From contig NZ_LNJP01000003.1 in assembly GCF_001547525.1 (NCBI RefSeq), forward strand, positions 1,612,001-1,676,000: a stretch of DNA of 64,000 nt, given 5' to 3'. Both the position numbers and the translations under genes were made by a program. Shown piece after piece: positions 26,891 through 36,430 of this stretch. Every line of letters begins with the position of its first letter. The stretch's first letter is position 1. Below the pieces are notes generated by a model. That model was given only the letters and a program-made list of their open reading frames with translations. It was not told the DNA's origin and did no database searches. The stretch is from Burkholderia anthina (GTDB taxonomy: Bacteria; Pseudomonadota; Gammaproteobacteria; Burkholderiales; Burkholderiaceae).

Positions 26891-27112
26891 CAGCCCATCA
26901 GTGCTGTCTGAGGACCTTCGCCGGTGCATGCAGTTGGATATTCGAAGGTCAGCCTGGCACTGAACCTTGCCGTCGAGTTGCCGGGGTATCCAATAGCTGC
27001 AGCGGGTCGGAAGACGACGTCCACGGAAATTTCCGAAGAACCTTTTTACCGCACCGCATTCCGCAACTAACGGTCAATCTCACTCGGCACCTTCCGACGG
27101 GTGCGGCGGCGC

Positions 27113-28003
27113 TCACATCTCCGCGCGTTCGGCCCGCAGTGCCCGCACCAGTTCGCTTGCCGCCTTGCCGAGCCCCATATGTTTCGGCCGCCGCAAATAC
27201 ACAGGCAACGGCAGCCCGTTGCGAATGTTCGCGAACACGAGCGACGCGAGTTCGCCGTCGGCCACATACCGGCCGATGACCGACTCCGGCAAATTCGCCC
27301 AGCCATGACCGGCCTTCACGAGCGCGATCGCGGTCGCCATGTCGGTCACCTTCCACGTGCGGTTGCCGATCAGCGGCCGCACGTCGGTGAGCGGCCGCTC
27401 CGGATCGGCGATCACGATCTGCCGGAACCCGGACAATCGCTCGATCGCCTCCGGATGCGCGGCTTCGGCAATCGCCGGATGGCCGGGCGCGGCGACCGCG
27501 ATCAGCGTCTCGGTCCACAGCGCGTGAATCTGTTCCTGCGGATGCAGATCGAGTCCGCCGTACGCGACGCAAAGATCGACGGCGCCACGATGCAGCGCGT
27601 CGACGATCGCATCCTGCGGCGCCGTGACGACGCTGACCGCGAGCGCCGGATATTTCACCGCGACGGCCGTCAGCGCGCGCGCAATCGGCGCACCGTCGAT
27701 TTCGGCGGCGAGCCCGAGCCGCAGCGAATCCTCGACGCCTTCCGACAAGTGCTGCGCATGCGCACGCAGCGCATGCAGCCGTTCGGCGATCGCGCGCGCG
27801 TCGGGCAGCAGCGCGGCCATCGCGGCGGTCGGCGTCGGCTCGCGCGAGCCGCGGTCGAACAGCACGAGGTCGAGCTCGGCCTCGACGTTCGCGATCGCCA
27901 TGCTGACCGCCGACGGCGTGCGGCCGAGCGCACGCGCGGCCGCCGAGAACGAGCCTTTGTCGATGACGGTCAGCAGCATGTCGATGTGATCGCTGGTCAG
28001 CAT
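27113..28003 (-). CDS. LysR-family regulator next to a PACE efflux gene
   Basis: A 296-residue LysR protein. The N-terminus LTSDHIDMLLTVIDKGSFSA, then TPSAVSMAIANVEAELDL, is the winged helix. The effector domain includes LHPQEQIHALWTETLIAVAA and VKAGHGWANLPESVIG. The start is the ATG at 28003. It is divergent from the small PACE transporter gene 102 bases away, the arrangement seen for AceR/aceI in Acinetobacter, so control of that pump is the natural inference. Confidence 0.88.
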   Translation of the reverse strand: MLTSDHIDMLLTVIDKGSFSAAARALGRTPSAVSMAIANVEAELDLVLFDRGSREPTPTAAMAALLPDARAIAERLHALRAHAQHLSEGVEDSLRLGLAAEIDGAPIARALTAVAVKYPALAVSVVTAPQDAIVDALHRGAVDLCVAYGGLDLHPQEQIHALWTETLIAVAAPGHPAIAEAAHPEAIERLSGFRQIVIADPERPLTDVRPLIGNRTWKVTDMATAIALVKAGHGWANLPESVIGRYVADGELASLVFANIRNGLPLPVYLRRPKHMGLGKAASELVRALRAERAEM

Positions 28004-28104
28004 GGTCCGCCGGCTCCTGTCAGAAAAATTGAAACGACCTGACTTTTGCGGACGAAGTGCCCGCTGTAGTCTCGCCACCTTGTTCGATATGAAGGTGGTC
28101 GGTC

Positions 28105-28545
28105 ATGCAAGGATGGAAGAGACGCATAGTCTACGTCGTGATGTTCGAGGTGCTCGGCATCCTCGTCGCGTCGTCGGTGCTCGGCATGCTGAGCGGCGCG
28201 AGCGCGGCGACGAGCGGCGTGCTCGGCGTGATGATCTCGACGACGGGCGTCACCGTCAATTTTCTGTACAACCTCGGCTTCGAGGCATGGGAGCGGCGGC
28301 GTGCGGAAACGACGCGCACCGTCGGGCGGCGCGTCATGCATGCGATCGGGTTCCAGGTCGCGCTCGTGACGTTCCTGATTCCGCTGATCGCGTGGTGGCT
28401 CGACGTGTCGTTATGGCAGGCGTTCCTGTATGACGCAGTGCTGATCGTGTTCTTCCCGATCTTCACGTTCGCGTACAACTGGGCGTTCGACAGCGTGTTC
28501 GGTTTGCCGGATGCGGTGACGCGCAAGGCGGCGCCGGCGGCGTAA
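28105..28545 (+). CDS. PACE-family (AceI-like) efflux transporter
   Basis: A 146-residue inner-membrane protein with four hydrophobic helices arranged as two bacterial-transmembrane-pair (BTP) units. The conserved membrane-embedded glutamate is Glu15 (YVVMFEVLGI), the residue needed by AceI for proton-coupled export of chlorhexidine. The second unit contains HAIGFQVALVTFLIPLIAWW and AYNWAFDSVFG. Family members export biocides and short diamines. It is divergent from a LysR gene that probably controls it. Confidence 0.9.
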   Translation: MQGWKRRIVYVVMFEVLGILVASSVLGMLSGASAATSGVLGVMISTTGVTVNFLYNLGFEAWERRRAETTRTVGRRVMHAIGFQVALVTFLIPLIAWWLDVSLWQAFLYDAVLIVFFPIFTFAYNWAFDSVFGLPDAVTRKAAPAA

Positions 28546-28618
28546 TGTAGACGGATGCAGAGGGATGCGAAACGATGCGGACACCCGCGCCGTTTCGCTG
28601 CTGCAAGAGAGAGGAAGA

Positions 28619-28640
28619 CGGGCGGCGCGCACGCCGCCCG
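28619..28640. terminator. Hairpin between convergent PACE and hydrolase genes
   Basis: CGGGCGGCG-CGCA-CGCCGCCCG, a perfect 9-bp stem ending six bases from the hydrolase stop. On the minus strand it is followed by a pyrimidine-rich stretch. Confidence 0.5.
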
Positions 28641-28645
28641 CGGCA

Positions 28646-29497
28646 TTACGCGGCGACGAACTCGTGCACGTAACGGTTGAACACCGCAGGGCTCGCGGCG
28701 TTCATCCCGTGCGATGCGCCGGCGACGGTCTGCCGTTGCGCATGGCCGATCCACTGCGACAGCGTGTCGACGTTGTGGCGGAACATCTTCGGGCTGCGCT
28801 GGCCGTCGATCAGCAGCGTGCGGCATGCGATGTCGCCGGCCGTGTGCTGCGAATACGCGGGCAGCGGGTCGCGCAATTGCTTCGGCAGCGTGCTCGCATT
28901 GTCGATCGCCATCGTGCGAAAGCGCGACGTGCTCTTCTTCCATGCGCCGGGCAGGCTTACCGAATCGACGAACATCTCGAGGCCGGCTTCGACTTCGCCC
29001 TGCTCGATCAGGTCCACGGCCTTCGTGCGCAGCGCGATCGCGGCGGCCGGCAGCGCGGCTTCGCGCACGCCCGGTTGCTGGAGCGGGCCGCCCGGATCGG
29101 CGAGCGTCAGTGATTCGACTAGGTGCGGATGCTGGCGCGCGACGTTGAACGCGACGCTGCCGCCGCGCGAATGGCCGACCAGATGCACGGGGCCGAGATC
29201 GAGCGCGTCGATGAATTCGGCGAGCTCGTCGACGTGGTTCTGCCAGCTGAACTCGTCCTGGATGCCTGCCTCGACGGCCGGCCAGTAATGGCTGAGGCTC
29301 GGCGCGATGCAGCGGTAGTGGGCCGACAGCGCCGCGAGTTGCGGATCCCAGTAGCGGTAGTCGCACAGCGAGCCATGCACGAACACCATCGGCGCACCGC
29401 CGCCCCGCTCGACATACGGCAGGCTGATGCCTGACGAAAGCGTCGCAAATTGCAGGTCGGGGTTCGCGAGCACGGACGGCTCGATTCGCATGTTCAT
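28646..29497 (-). CDS. Alpha/beta-fold hydrolase
   Basis: A 283-residue alpha/beta hydrolase. The oxyanion region is VFVHGSLCDYRYW; the nucleophile Ser lies in LVGHSRGGSVAFNVA; the acid is probably in DGQRSPKMF; and the catalytic His is in VAGASHGMNAASP. Proteins of this type are esterases, lactonases or C-C bond hydrolases, and the substrate cannot be read from sequence. The ATG at 29497 (MNMRIEP) was chosen; a second ATG at 29491 is possible. It converges on the PACE gene and has no obvious operon partner. Confidence 0.82.
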   Translation of the reverse strand: MNMRIEPSVLANPDLQFATLSSGISLPYVERGGGAPMVFVHGSLCDYRYWDPQLAALSAHYRCIAPSLSHYWPAVEAGIQDEFSWQNHVDELAEFIDALDLGPVHLVGHSRGGSVAFNVARQHPHLVESLTLADPGGPLQQPGVREAALPAAAIALRTKAVDLIEQGEVEAGLEMFVDSVSLPGAWKKSTSRFRTMAIDNASTLPKQLRDPLPAYSQHTAGDIACRTLLIDGQRSPKMFRHNVDTLSQWIGHAQRQTVAGASHGMNAASPAVFNRYVHEFVAA

Positions 29498-29962
29498 GGC
29501 TGAAAGACTCAAAGGTGCGTCAACACGACGCAACTATGCATCACGGCGACCTGCAAGGAAAACGCATAATTTTCATCGTGACGATCAATTTTATTGATGG
29601 CTGCGCTGGAAACCCTTGTCGGGCAGGTCCTGCGATCACGGCTGCGGCCGACCTTTAATCAGTCCCTATATGCGTACGGTTCGAGTGGGCGTCTATCGAC
29701 GGCGAACCGCATGACGTCACGGCGCCTTGAAGCGGCATGGGATTTCGGGCGCATGGGGCATGCGTAAGGGAGCCCTAACGTGGCCGAGTGATTTCACATG
29801 GCCACGTTAGGATGTATCGAACCCGCGCATCCGTGACTTGGCGGTTCGGACGCTGCAAATTTATGACGAAAGAATTGCGCTCAAGCATGCATCAGTTGTG
29901 CCAAAACGCGTTCGAAGCACTTTTCGCCGCAGAGGAGTAGGCCACCAAACGCGACCCGCGCG
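29498..29962. other. Intergenic region, AT-richer
   Basis: About 465 bases. It holds the 12-bp inverted repeat listed separately. A 25-residue frame MTKELRSSMHQLCQNAFEAL... (29863-29940, plus strand) has no ribosome binding site and is not called as a gene. Confidence 0.5.
29774..29811. repeat. Perfect 12-bp inverted repeat
   Basis: CCTAACGTGGCC (29774-29785) and GGCCACGTTAGG (29800-29811), with a 14-base spacer GAGTGATTTCACAT. No T run follows on either strand, so an operator or other protein site is as likely as a terminator. Confidence 0.6.
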
Positions 29963-30292
29963 TCACCGCACCGCCAGCGCCGGCGCGGTTTGAAGCTCGA
30001 CCGGCAAATCATTGTCGGCCGCAAACCGCATCGCGAACTCGAAGGCATCGGCGCACACGGCGCGCAATTCGTCCGACACGAACAGGCATTTGACGCCGCC
30101 GTCGACGACGGGCATCGCGAGCCGCGACAGCGCGCACGGATAGCCGGGCCGCCGTTCGCCGACGAACAGCGTGATGACGCCCGCCAGGCGCTCAGGCCAG
30201 TCGCTCCGGCGGAAGGTTTTCCGCGCGCGCGTGACGCCGCGGATCAAGTGGCCATTGACGCGGCCGTGTTCGGTGATGTCGATGCGATCCAT
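29963..30292 (-). CDS. DUF3579 domain-containing protein
   Basis: A 109-residue protein. VTRARKTFRRSDWPERLAGV and VKCLFVSDELRAVCADAFEF match the DUF3579 family of small beta-proteobacterial proteins of unknown function. The ATG at 30292 is used; the start is uncertain because the frame remains open to 30322 and beyond. It lies 26 bases after dctD in the same direction and is probably the last gene of that unit. No role in dicarboxylate control is known. Confidence 0.7.
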   Translation of the reverse strand: MDRIDITEHGRVNGHLIRGVTRARKTFRRSDWPERLAGVITLFVGERRPGYPCALSRLAMPVVDGGVKCLFVSDELRAVCADAFEFAMRFAADNDLPVELQTAPALAVR

Positions 30293-30318
30293 GCCGGGGG
30301 TACGTGTCCTCGTGCGCG

Positions 30319-31669
<1,351 letters not shown>

Positions 31670-31680
<11 letters not shown>

Positions 31681-33565
31681 GCTCTGTCCTCTGTTGCGGC
31701 GTCGCCGCCGCGAATTCGATGGTGAACTGCGCGCCGCCTTCGTCGCGGTTCGTCGCGGCGATCCGCGCGCCGAACGCCTCGACGATGCGCGACGTGATCG
31801 CGAGGCCGAGCCCGAGGCCCTGGCCGCGCGGCTTGGTCGTGACGAACGGCTCGAACAGGTGCGGCAGCACGTCGGGCGCGATGCCGGCGCCGCTGTCGGC
31901 CACCGTGAAACGCACGCGGCCGGCGCCATCCGCATCGTCCACTTCGGCCGCCTCGATGACGATGCGGCGCACCGGTGCGTCGTGCACCGCGTCGAGCGCG
32001 TTGCCGAGCAGGTTCACGATCACCTGCTGCAACTGGCTCGATTCGGCCGAGACGGTCGTGCCGGGCGCGATGTTGACGTCGAGCCGCACGCCTTCGTCGC
32101 GAATGCGCGCGTCGTAGATGAGCCGCGCATGCGCGACGGCCTCGTTCAGCGACACCGCGACGCGCTCGACGTCGGGCTTGCGCGCGAAGGTCTTCAGCTC
32201 GCCGGTGAGCACGGCCATGCCGTCGACCAGCTTGCCGACCCGTTCGAGATTCGCGAGCGCCGGCGCAGGCTGGCCACGTTCAAAGAACGTGCGCGCGTTG
32301 TCGCACAGCGTGCGGATCGCGACGAGCGGCTGGTTCAGCTCGTGCGTGAGGCCGGCGGCCATCTGCCCGAGCACCGCGAGCTTGCCCGCGTGCACGACTT
32401 CCTGTTGCGACGCACGCAACCGCTGTTCGGTGCGCTCGCGCTCGTCGATCTCGCGCTGCATCCGCTCGTTCGCGGCCGTCAGCGCGGCCGTGCGCTGCGC
32501 GACGGTCAGCTCGAGCCGGTCGTTCGCGCGGCGCAGCGCGTCCTGCGCGCTCAGCCGCGCGAGGATCGCCCGGCGCCGCTGGATCGCATAGCCGACCAGC
32601 AGCGCGACGATCAGGAACGCGCCGGTGACGAACACGAACGCCGTCTGCTGCTGGCGCCGCGCGCCCGCGATGTCGAGCAGCACCATCAGCGAATCGCCGG
32701 CCTGCGGCGCGGGGCGAGACATCACGAGATAGCGCGTGGTGCGGCCGGCGTGGCGCGGATCGGGGAAGGTGCCGAACCACGCGGCCGGGCCGCGCTCGCC
32801 GATGCGGCGATAGGGCAGTGCGTCGACGGTGCGGCCCGCGTACTGGCGCGACGCCTGGATGTCGCGCTGCTGCTGCGCGGTGATCGGGCGCAGCGCGGTG
32901 AATTTCCACGCGGGCTCGGTCGAGATCACGACCACGCCGTTGCCGTCGACGACCATCGCGGCGACGCCCGGCGCACGCCACGCCGATTCGAGCGGGTCGA
33001 CGCTGATCTTGACGGCGGCGACGCCGATCGGCGCGCCGTCGCTGCGCACCGCGCTCGCGAAGTAGACGCCCGGCACGCCGGTGTTGGTGCCGATGCCGAA
33101 GAAGCGGCCGCTGCCGCGCGCGAGCGCGTCCTTGAAATACGGCCGGTACGACACGTTGGTGCCGACGAAGCTGATCGTCTCGTTCCAGTTGCTCGCGGCG
33201 ATCACGTCGCCTTGCAGATCGATCACGTCGACCGCGCCGCTGCCCGCGTCGCGGTTCACGGCTTCGAGGTAGGTGTTCACCGCATGCACGAGTTCGGGCG
33301 CATCGTTCGGCGCGGCTTTCAGCATTGCCCGCACGCCGTCCTGCCGCGCGACCAGGCCGGGCAGGATCTCGAAGCGGCCGAGCTCGCTTTTCAGGCTCGA
33401 CGCATACAGGTCGAGCCGGTGCGCGCCGGCCTCCTCGAGCGCGTCGATCGCGCGTTCCCACGCGAAATCGACGGCCGCGCCGGCCACGCCGATGTACAGC
33501 ACCGCGGCCGAAGCCCAGCCCCACCACGGGATTCCCTTGAAGCTCTTCTGCACGTTCGTCCTCAT
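31670..33565 (-). CDS. dctB: C4-dicarboxylate-type sensor histidine kinase (DctB)
   Basis: A 631-residue membrane kinase. A membrane helix at about 12-35 and another at about 308-328 flank a periplasmic double-PAS/Cache sensor (VNRDAGSGAVDVIDLQGDVI, SYRPYFKDAL, GVPGVYFA), typical of DctB. A coiled coil follows, then the phospho-acceptor His408 in AAGLTHELNQPL, and the ATPase domain (QVIVNLLGNALDAV, DSGAGI, GLGLGLAIT). It overlaps dctD by 11 bases. It would sense a periplasmic di- or hydroxy-carboxylate and phosphorylate DctD. Confidence 0.92.
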
Positions 33566-33574
33566 CGAAGCCCG

Positions 33575-33700
33575 CTACCGGCCGTCCGCTAGCGGCCCTC
33601 CGCAACCGGCCGTCCGCCACCGGCCCTCCGCCACCGGCCCTCCGCAACCGGCCGTCCGCAACCGGCCGTCCGCCACCGGCCGTCCGCTAGCGGCCCTCCC
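33575..33700. repeat. Tandem repeat, nine 14-bp units
   Basis: Nine head-to-tail copies of C-[TAC]-A-[CG]-CGGCC-[GC]-TCCG fill the gap between the transporter gene and the dctB start. Units differ only at three positions; the last ends CCC. Fourteen is not a multiple of three, and the array is non-coding. Its right end lies 82 bases from the transporter stop and its left end ten bases from the dctB start. Confidence 0.9.
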
Positions 33701-33708
33701 CGAACGAC

Positions 33709-33744
33709 ACGCGCCGCGCGCCGGCAGGGCCGGCGGCGGCGCGT
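33709..33744 (-). terminator. Long GC hairpin after the transporter gene
   Basis: Arms 33709-33725 and 33729-33744 pair over 16 bp with one bulged base and a 3-base loop, 38 bases after the transporter stop on the minus strand. There is no T run; it may attenuate read-through into dctBD. Confidence 0.45.
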
Positions 33745-33781
33745 GCGAGGCAGCCGGCGCGACGGTGCGCGCGGCCGCGCG

Positions 33782-35146
33782 TTATCCGAAGTGCGCGACC
33801 AGGATCAGCGTGACCGTGACGACGATCGCGCCGCCGATGCGGGTGGCGATCTGCGCGAACGGCATCAGCTGCATCCGGTTCGCGGCGGTCAGGATCGCGA
33901 CGTCGCCGGTGCCGCCTTGCCCGCTGTGGCAGGCGTTCACGATTGCGGTGTCGATAGGGTACATCTTCAGCAGGCGGCCGACCACGAAACCGGTGCCCAT
34001 CAGCGTCGCGACGGTCGACACGATCGTGACCACGTTGACGATCGTGAACGCGGCGGTCAGCTTGTCCCACGGCGTCATCGCGACGCCGATCGCAAACAGC
34101 AGCGGATACGTGACGGCGGTCGAGAAGAACTTGTAGACGACGAACGCGCCTTCCTGCAGCGGCGGCGACACCGCGCGCGCGAGCTTCACCAGCACCGCGA
34201 GGAACAGCATCGCGACCGGCGCGGGCAGGCCGAACAGCTTGTGCGCCATCAGGCCGACGAGATACAGCGTGATCGCGGTGATGCCGGCGCCCGCGATGTG
34301 CGTGACGTCGACGTGGCCGCGGATCTCCTCGTTCTCCGGCGTCATGTCGCCGCTTTCGCCGACCTGCAGGCGGCCGTTGCCGGTGAGATGCGGCAGGCGC
34401 TTGCCGAGCATGTCGAGCGCGCCCGACAGGATGATCGCGGTCAGGCTGCCGAGCATCACCGACGGGAGCACCATCGCGAACATCTCGCCCTGCGGCAGGT
34501 GCATCAGTTCCGAATAGCCGATCGACAGCGGAATCGCGCCTTCGCCGACGCCGCCCGCCATGATCGGCACGACGATGTACAGCAGCGTGTGGCGCGCGCC
34601 GAGGCCGAGCGCGGTGCCGACGGCCGTGCCGACGATCGCCGCGGCGACCGACCCGACGGCGAGCGGAACGAAGATCTTCACGAAGCCCTGGATCAGCACG
34701 CGGCGATCCATGCTCAGGATGCTGCCGACGATGATCGACGCGATGAACAGGTACAGGAAGTTGGTCGACTTGGTGAATTCGACCGTGAGGTTCAGCACCG
34801 GCTTCGGCAGCACGTGGTAGTACGTGAGCGCCGACGGCACGAAGGTCGCGAAGATCGCGGCCGCGCCGATGTTGCGCAGCAGCGGCAGGCGCTTGCCGAG
34901 TTCGGCGCAGGTGAAGCCGAAGAACGCGAGCACCGCGATCGCCATCGAGATCTCGCCGGGCACCTTGCCCGTCACCGCGAAGCCGACGATCAGCCCGAAC
35001 AGGATCACGTAGATCGGCAGCGGAATGATGCCGATGCGGATTTCCATCAGCTTCCACCAGCCTTCCGGCCAGAAGCGTTCACGCGTGGCGGGACCGGCGG
35101 CGGCAATCGGTTCCGGATGGGACGGAGTGTGGATAGAGGTCTGCAA
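33782..35146 (-). CDS. 2-hydroxycarboxylate transporter family permease (CitS/MaeN-like)
   Basis: A 454-residue permease of the 2HCT family, which moves citrate or malate with sodium or protons. The two hallmark re-entrant loops are visible: AGGVGEGAIPLSIGYSE and HSGQGGTGDVAILTA, with about eleven membrane helices. A TTG start at 35146 (LQTSIHTPSHPEP) is preferred because AGGAG sits seven bases upstream; the frame continues to 35212 but without such a site, and an extended start would fall in the sigma-54 promoter. It is upstream of dctBD and probably their target. Confidence 0.88.
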   Translation of the reverse strand: MQTSIHTPSHPEPIAAAGPATRERFWPEGWWKLMEIRIGIIPLPIYVILFGLIVGFAVTGKVPGEISMAIAVLAFFGFTCAELGKRLPLLRNIGAAAIFATFVPSALTYYHVLPKPVLNLTVEFTKSTNFLYLFIASIIVGSILSMDRRVLIQGFVKIFVPLAVGSVAAAIVGTAVGTALGLGARHTLLYIVVPIMAGGVGEGAIPLSIGYSELMHLPQGEMFAMVLPSVMLGSLTAIILSGALDMLGKRLPHLTGNGRLQVGESGDMTPENEEIRGHVDVTHIAGAGITAITLYLVGLMAHKLFGLPAPVAMLFLAVLVKLARAVSPPLQEGAFVVYKFFSTAVTYPLLFAIGVAMTPWDKLTAAFTIVNVVTIVSTVATLMGTGFVVGRLLKMYPIDTAIVNACHSGQGGTGDVAILTAANRMQLMPFAQIATRIGGAIVVTVTLILVAHFG

Positions 35147-35208
35147 GACGTGTCTCCTGATGTTTGGAATGCCTGCATCGCTTCGCGGCATCGTGTGCCG
35201 TCTATTAC

Positions 35209-35223
35209 GCAACCCCCGTGCCA
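35209..35223 (-). promoter_or_regulatory. Sigma-54 promoter of the 2-hydroxycarboxylate transporter gene
   Basis: On the minus strand TGGCACGGGGGTTGC is an exact match to the -24/-12 consensus TGGCAC-N5-TTGC. It would start transcription about 50 bases before the TTG start. The adjacent dctD encodes a sigma-54 activator. Confidence 0.85.
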
Positions 35224-35224
35224 G

Positions 35225-35244
35225 TATTCCGGCTTGCCGGAATA
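35225..35244. promoter_or_regulatory. Palindrome abutting the sigma-54 promoter
   Basis: TATTCCGGC-TT-GCCGGAATA, a perfect 9-bp inverted repeat placed one base upstream of the -24 element. It is too close to be a usual activator site and may bind a repressor or a second regulator. Confidence 0.55.
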
Positions 35245-35309
35245 TTTTTAATGCATTGATTCATAAGGGATTTGTTTCGTCTGCAGAAAGGGTTTTCCAG
35301 GCAGGCTGG

Positions 35310-35352
35310 CCGAGATTTCGGAATCGGCGCGGCGCTCAGGCCGAGATTTCGG
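35310..35352. promoter_or_regulatory. Tandem upstream activator sites (DctD candidates)
   Basis: The near-palindrome CCGAGATTTCGG occurs at 35310-35321 and again at 35341-35352, start to start 31 bases apart (about three helical turns). It lies roughly 90-140 bases upstream of the sigma-54 promoter, the usual place for paired NtrC-family activator sites. Confidence 0.65.
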
Positions 35353-35355
35353 CCT

Positions 35356-35402
35356 GGCGGCGGCCCGGGCGGCCGGCCACGCCAGCCGCCCGGGCCGCCG
35401 CC
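35356..35402. repeat. Very strong 18-bp GC palindrome in the divergent gap
   Basis: Arms 35356-35373 and 35385-35402 pair perfectly around an 11-base centre. It lies between the activator sites and the divergent ABC operon. It lacks a T run and may insulate the two promoters from each other. Confidence 0.6.
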
Positions 35403-35580
35403 CGCCATATCGCCGCGCGCGATTTTCTTCGCACAATCGCTTCGTAGACCGCCCACCCGCCGCTCTCTATCATCGGCTGATCTTTTTCCGATGCGACGAC
35501 GACTGTCCGGAGAACGCCCGCGCGTTCGCCGCGGCGTCGCTCATCCGTCGATACCGTCTTTGGACAGGAGAGTGGTTTCC

Positions 35581-36420
35581 ATGCTGCATCCCGTATTTTC
35601 CGCCCGCTTTTCCGCCGGCCGTGTGGCCAGCCTGGCCCGCCTGCTGACGGCCGCGCTGCTCGGCGTCGTGCTGCTGAACGGCGCGCGCGCCGACACCGCG
35701 CCGCTGAAGGTCGGCATCTCGACCAGCCCGCAGATCGAGGCGCTGAAGATCGCCGCGAAGGAGGCGAAGGAGCAGGGCCTCGACGTGAAGATCGTCGAAT
35801 TCACCGACTGGAATACGCCGAACGCGGCGCTCGCGAACAAGGACATCGACGTCAACTACTTCCAGCACATCCCGTTTCTCGAGAACGCGAAGAAGCAGGG
35901 CGGCTACAACTTCATCTCGATCGCCCCCGGCACGATCATGAAGATCGGCCTCTATTCGAAGAAGGTGAAAAGCTTCGCCGAGCTGAAGGACGGCGCGCGC
36001 GTCGCGATCGCGAACGATCCGGTCAACGGCGGGCGCGGGCTGTTGCTGCTGCAGCGCGCGGGGCTGATCACGCTGAAGCCGGGCGCCGACTATCGCGCGA
36101 CGACGCACGACATCGTCGCCAACCCGAAGCACCTGAAGATCATTCCGCTCGAAGCGTCGCAGCTCGCGCGTTCGCTCGACGACGTCGATCTCGCGCAGGG
36201 CTACCCGAGCTTCATCAAGCTCGCCGGCACGACCGACCCGAACAGCGCGCTGCTGTTCGACGGCACCGAGAACAAGAACTTCGCGATCCAGTGGGTCGTG
36301 CGGCCCGAGAGCGCGAACGACGCGCGCATCCGCAAGTTCATCTCGATCTACCAGCATTCGCCGGCCGTGCGCCGTGCGCTCGACAACGCGTTCGGCTCGC
36401 TGTACGCGATCGCATGGTGA
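35581..36420 (+). CDS. MetQ/NlpA-family substrate-binding protein
   Basis: A 279-residue binding protein. It has a signal peptide (residues about 1-37, LLTAALLGVVLLNGARADTA) but no lipobox Cys, unlike most MetQ/NlpA lipoproteins, so it is probably soluble in the periplasm. The mature part (LKVGISTSPQIEALKIAAKE, DVNYFQHIPFLENAKKQGG) is the NlpA domain, usually specific for methionine or related sulfur compounds. It is the first gene of a six-gene operon with two monooxygenase-type enzymes, so the ligand may be an organosulfur compound rather than methionine. Confidence 0.86.
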   Translation: MLHPVFSARFSAGRVASLARLLTAALLGVVLLNGARADTAPLKVGISTSPQIEALKIAAKEAKEQGLDVKIVEFTDWNTPNAALANKDIDVNYFQHIPFLENAKKQGGYNFISIAPGTIMKIGLYSKKVKSFAELKDGARVAIANDPVNGGRGLLLLQRAGLITLKPGADYRATTHDIVANPKHLKIIPLEASQLARSLDDVDLAQGYPSFIKLAGTTDPNSALLFDGTENKNFAIQWVVRPESANDARIRKFISIYQHSPAVRRALDNAFGSLYAIAW

Positions 36421-36430
36421 CGGAGGCGGC

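Noticed and set aside
29863..29940. A 25-residue frame MTKELRSSMHQLCQNAFEAL...
   Set aside because: No ribosome binding site, nothing to compare with, and it lies alone in an intergenic gap.
33575..33700. The 14-bp tandem array considered as a CRISPR array
   Set aside because: Units are contiguous with no spacers and far too short; no cas genes nearby.
35147..35212. An ATG/GTG-type N-terminal extension of the 2-hydroxycarboxylate transporter
   Set aside because: It would start inside the sigma-54 promoter and lacks a ribosome binding site, whereas TTG at 35146 has AGGAG at good spacing.
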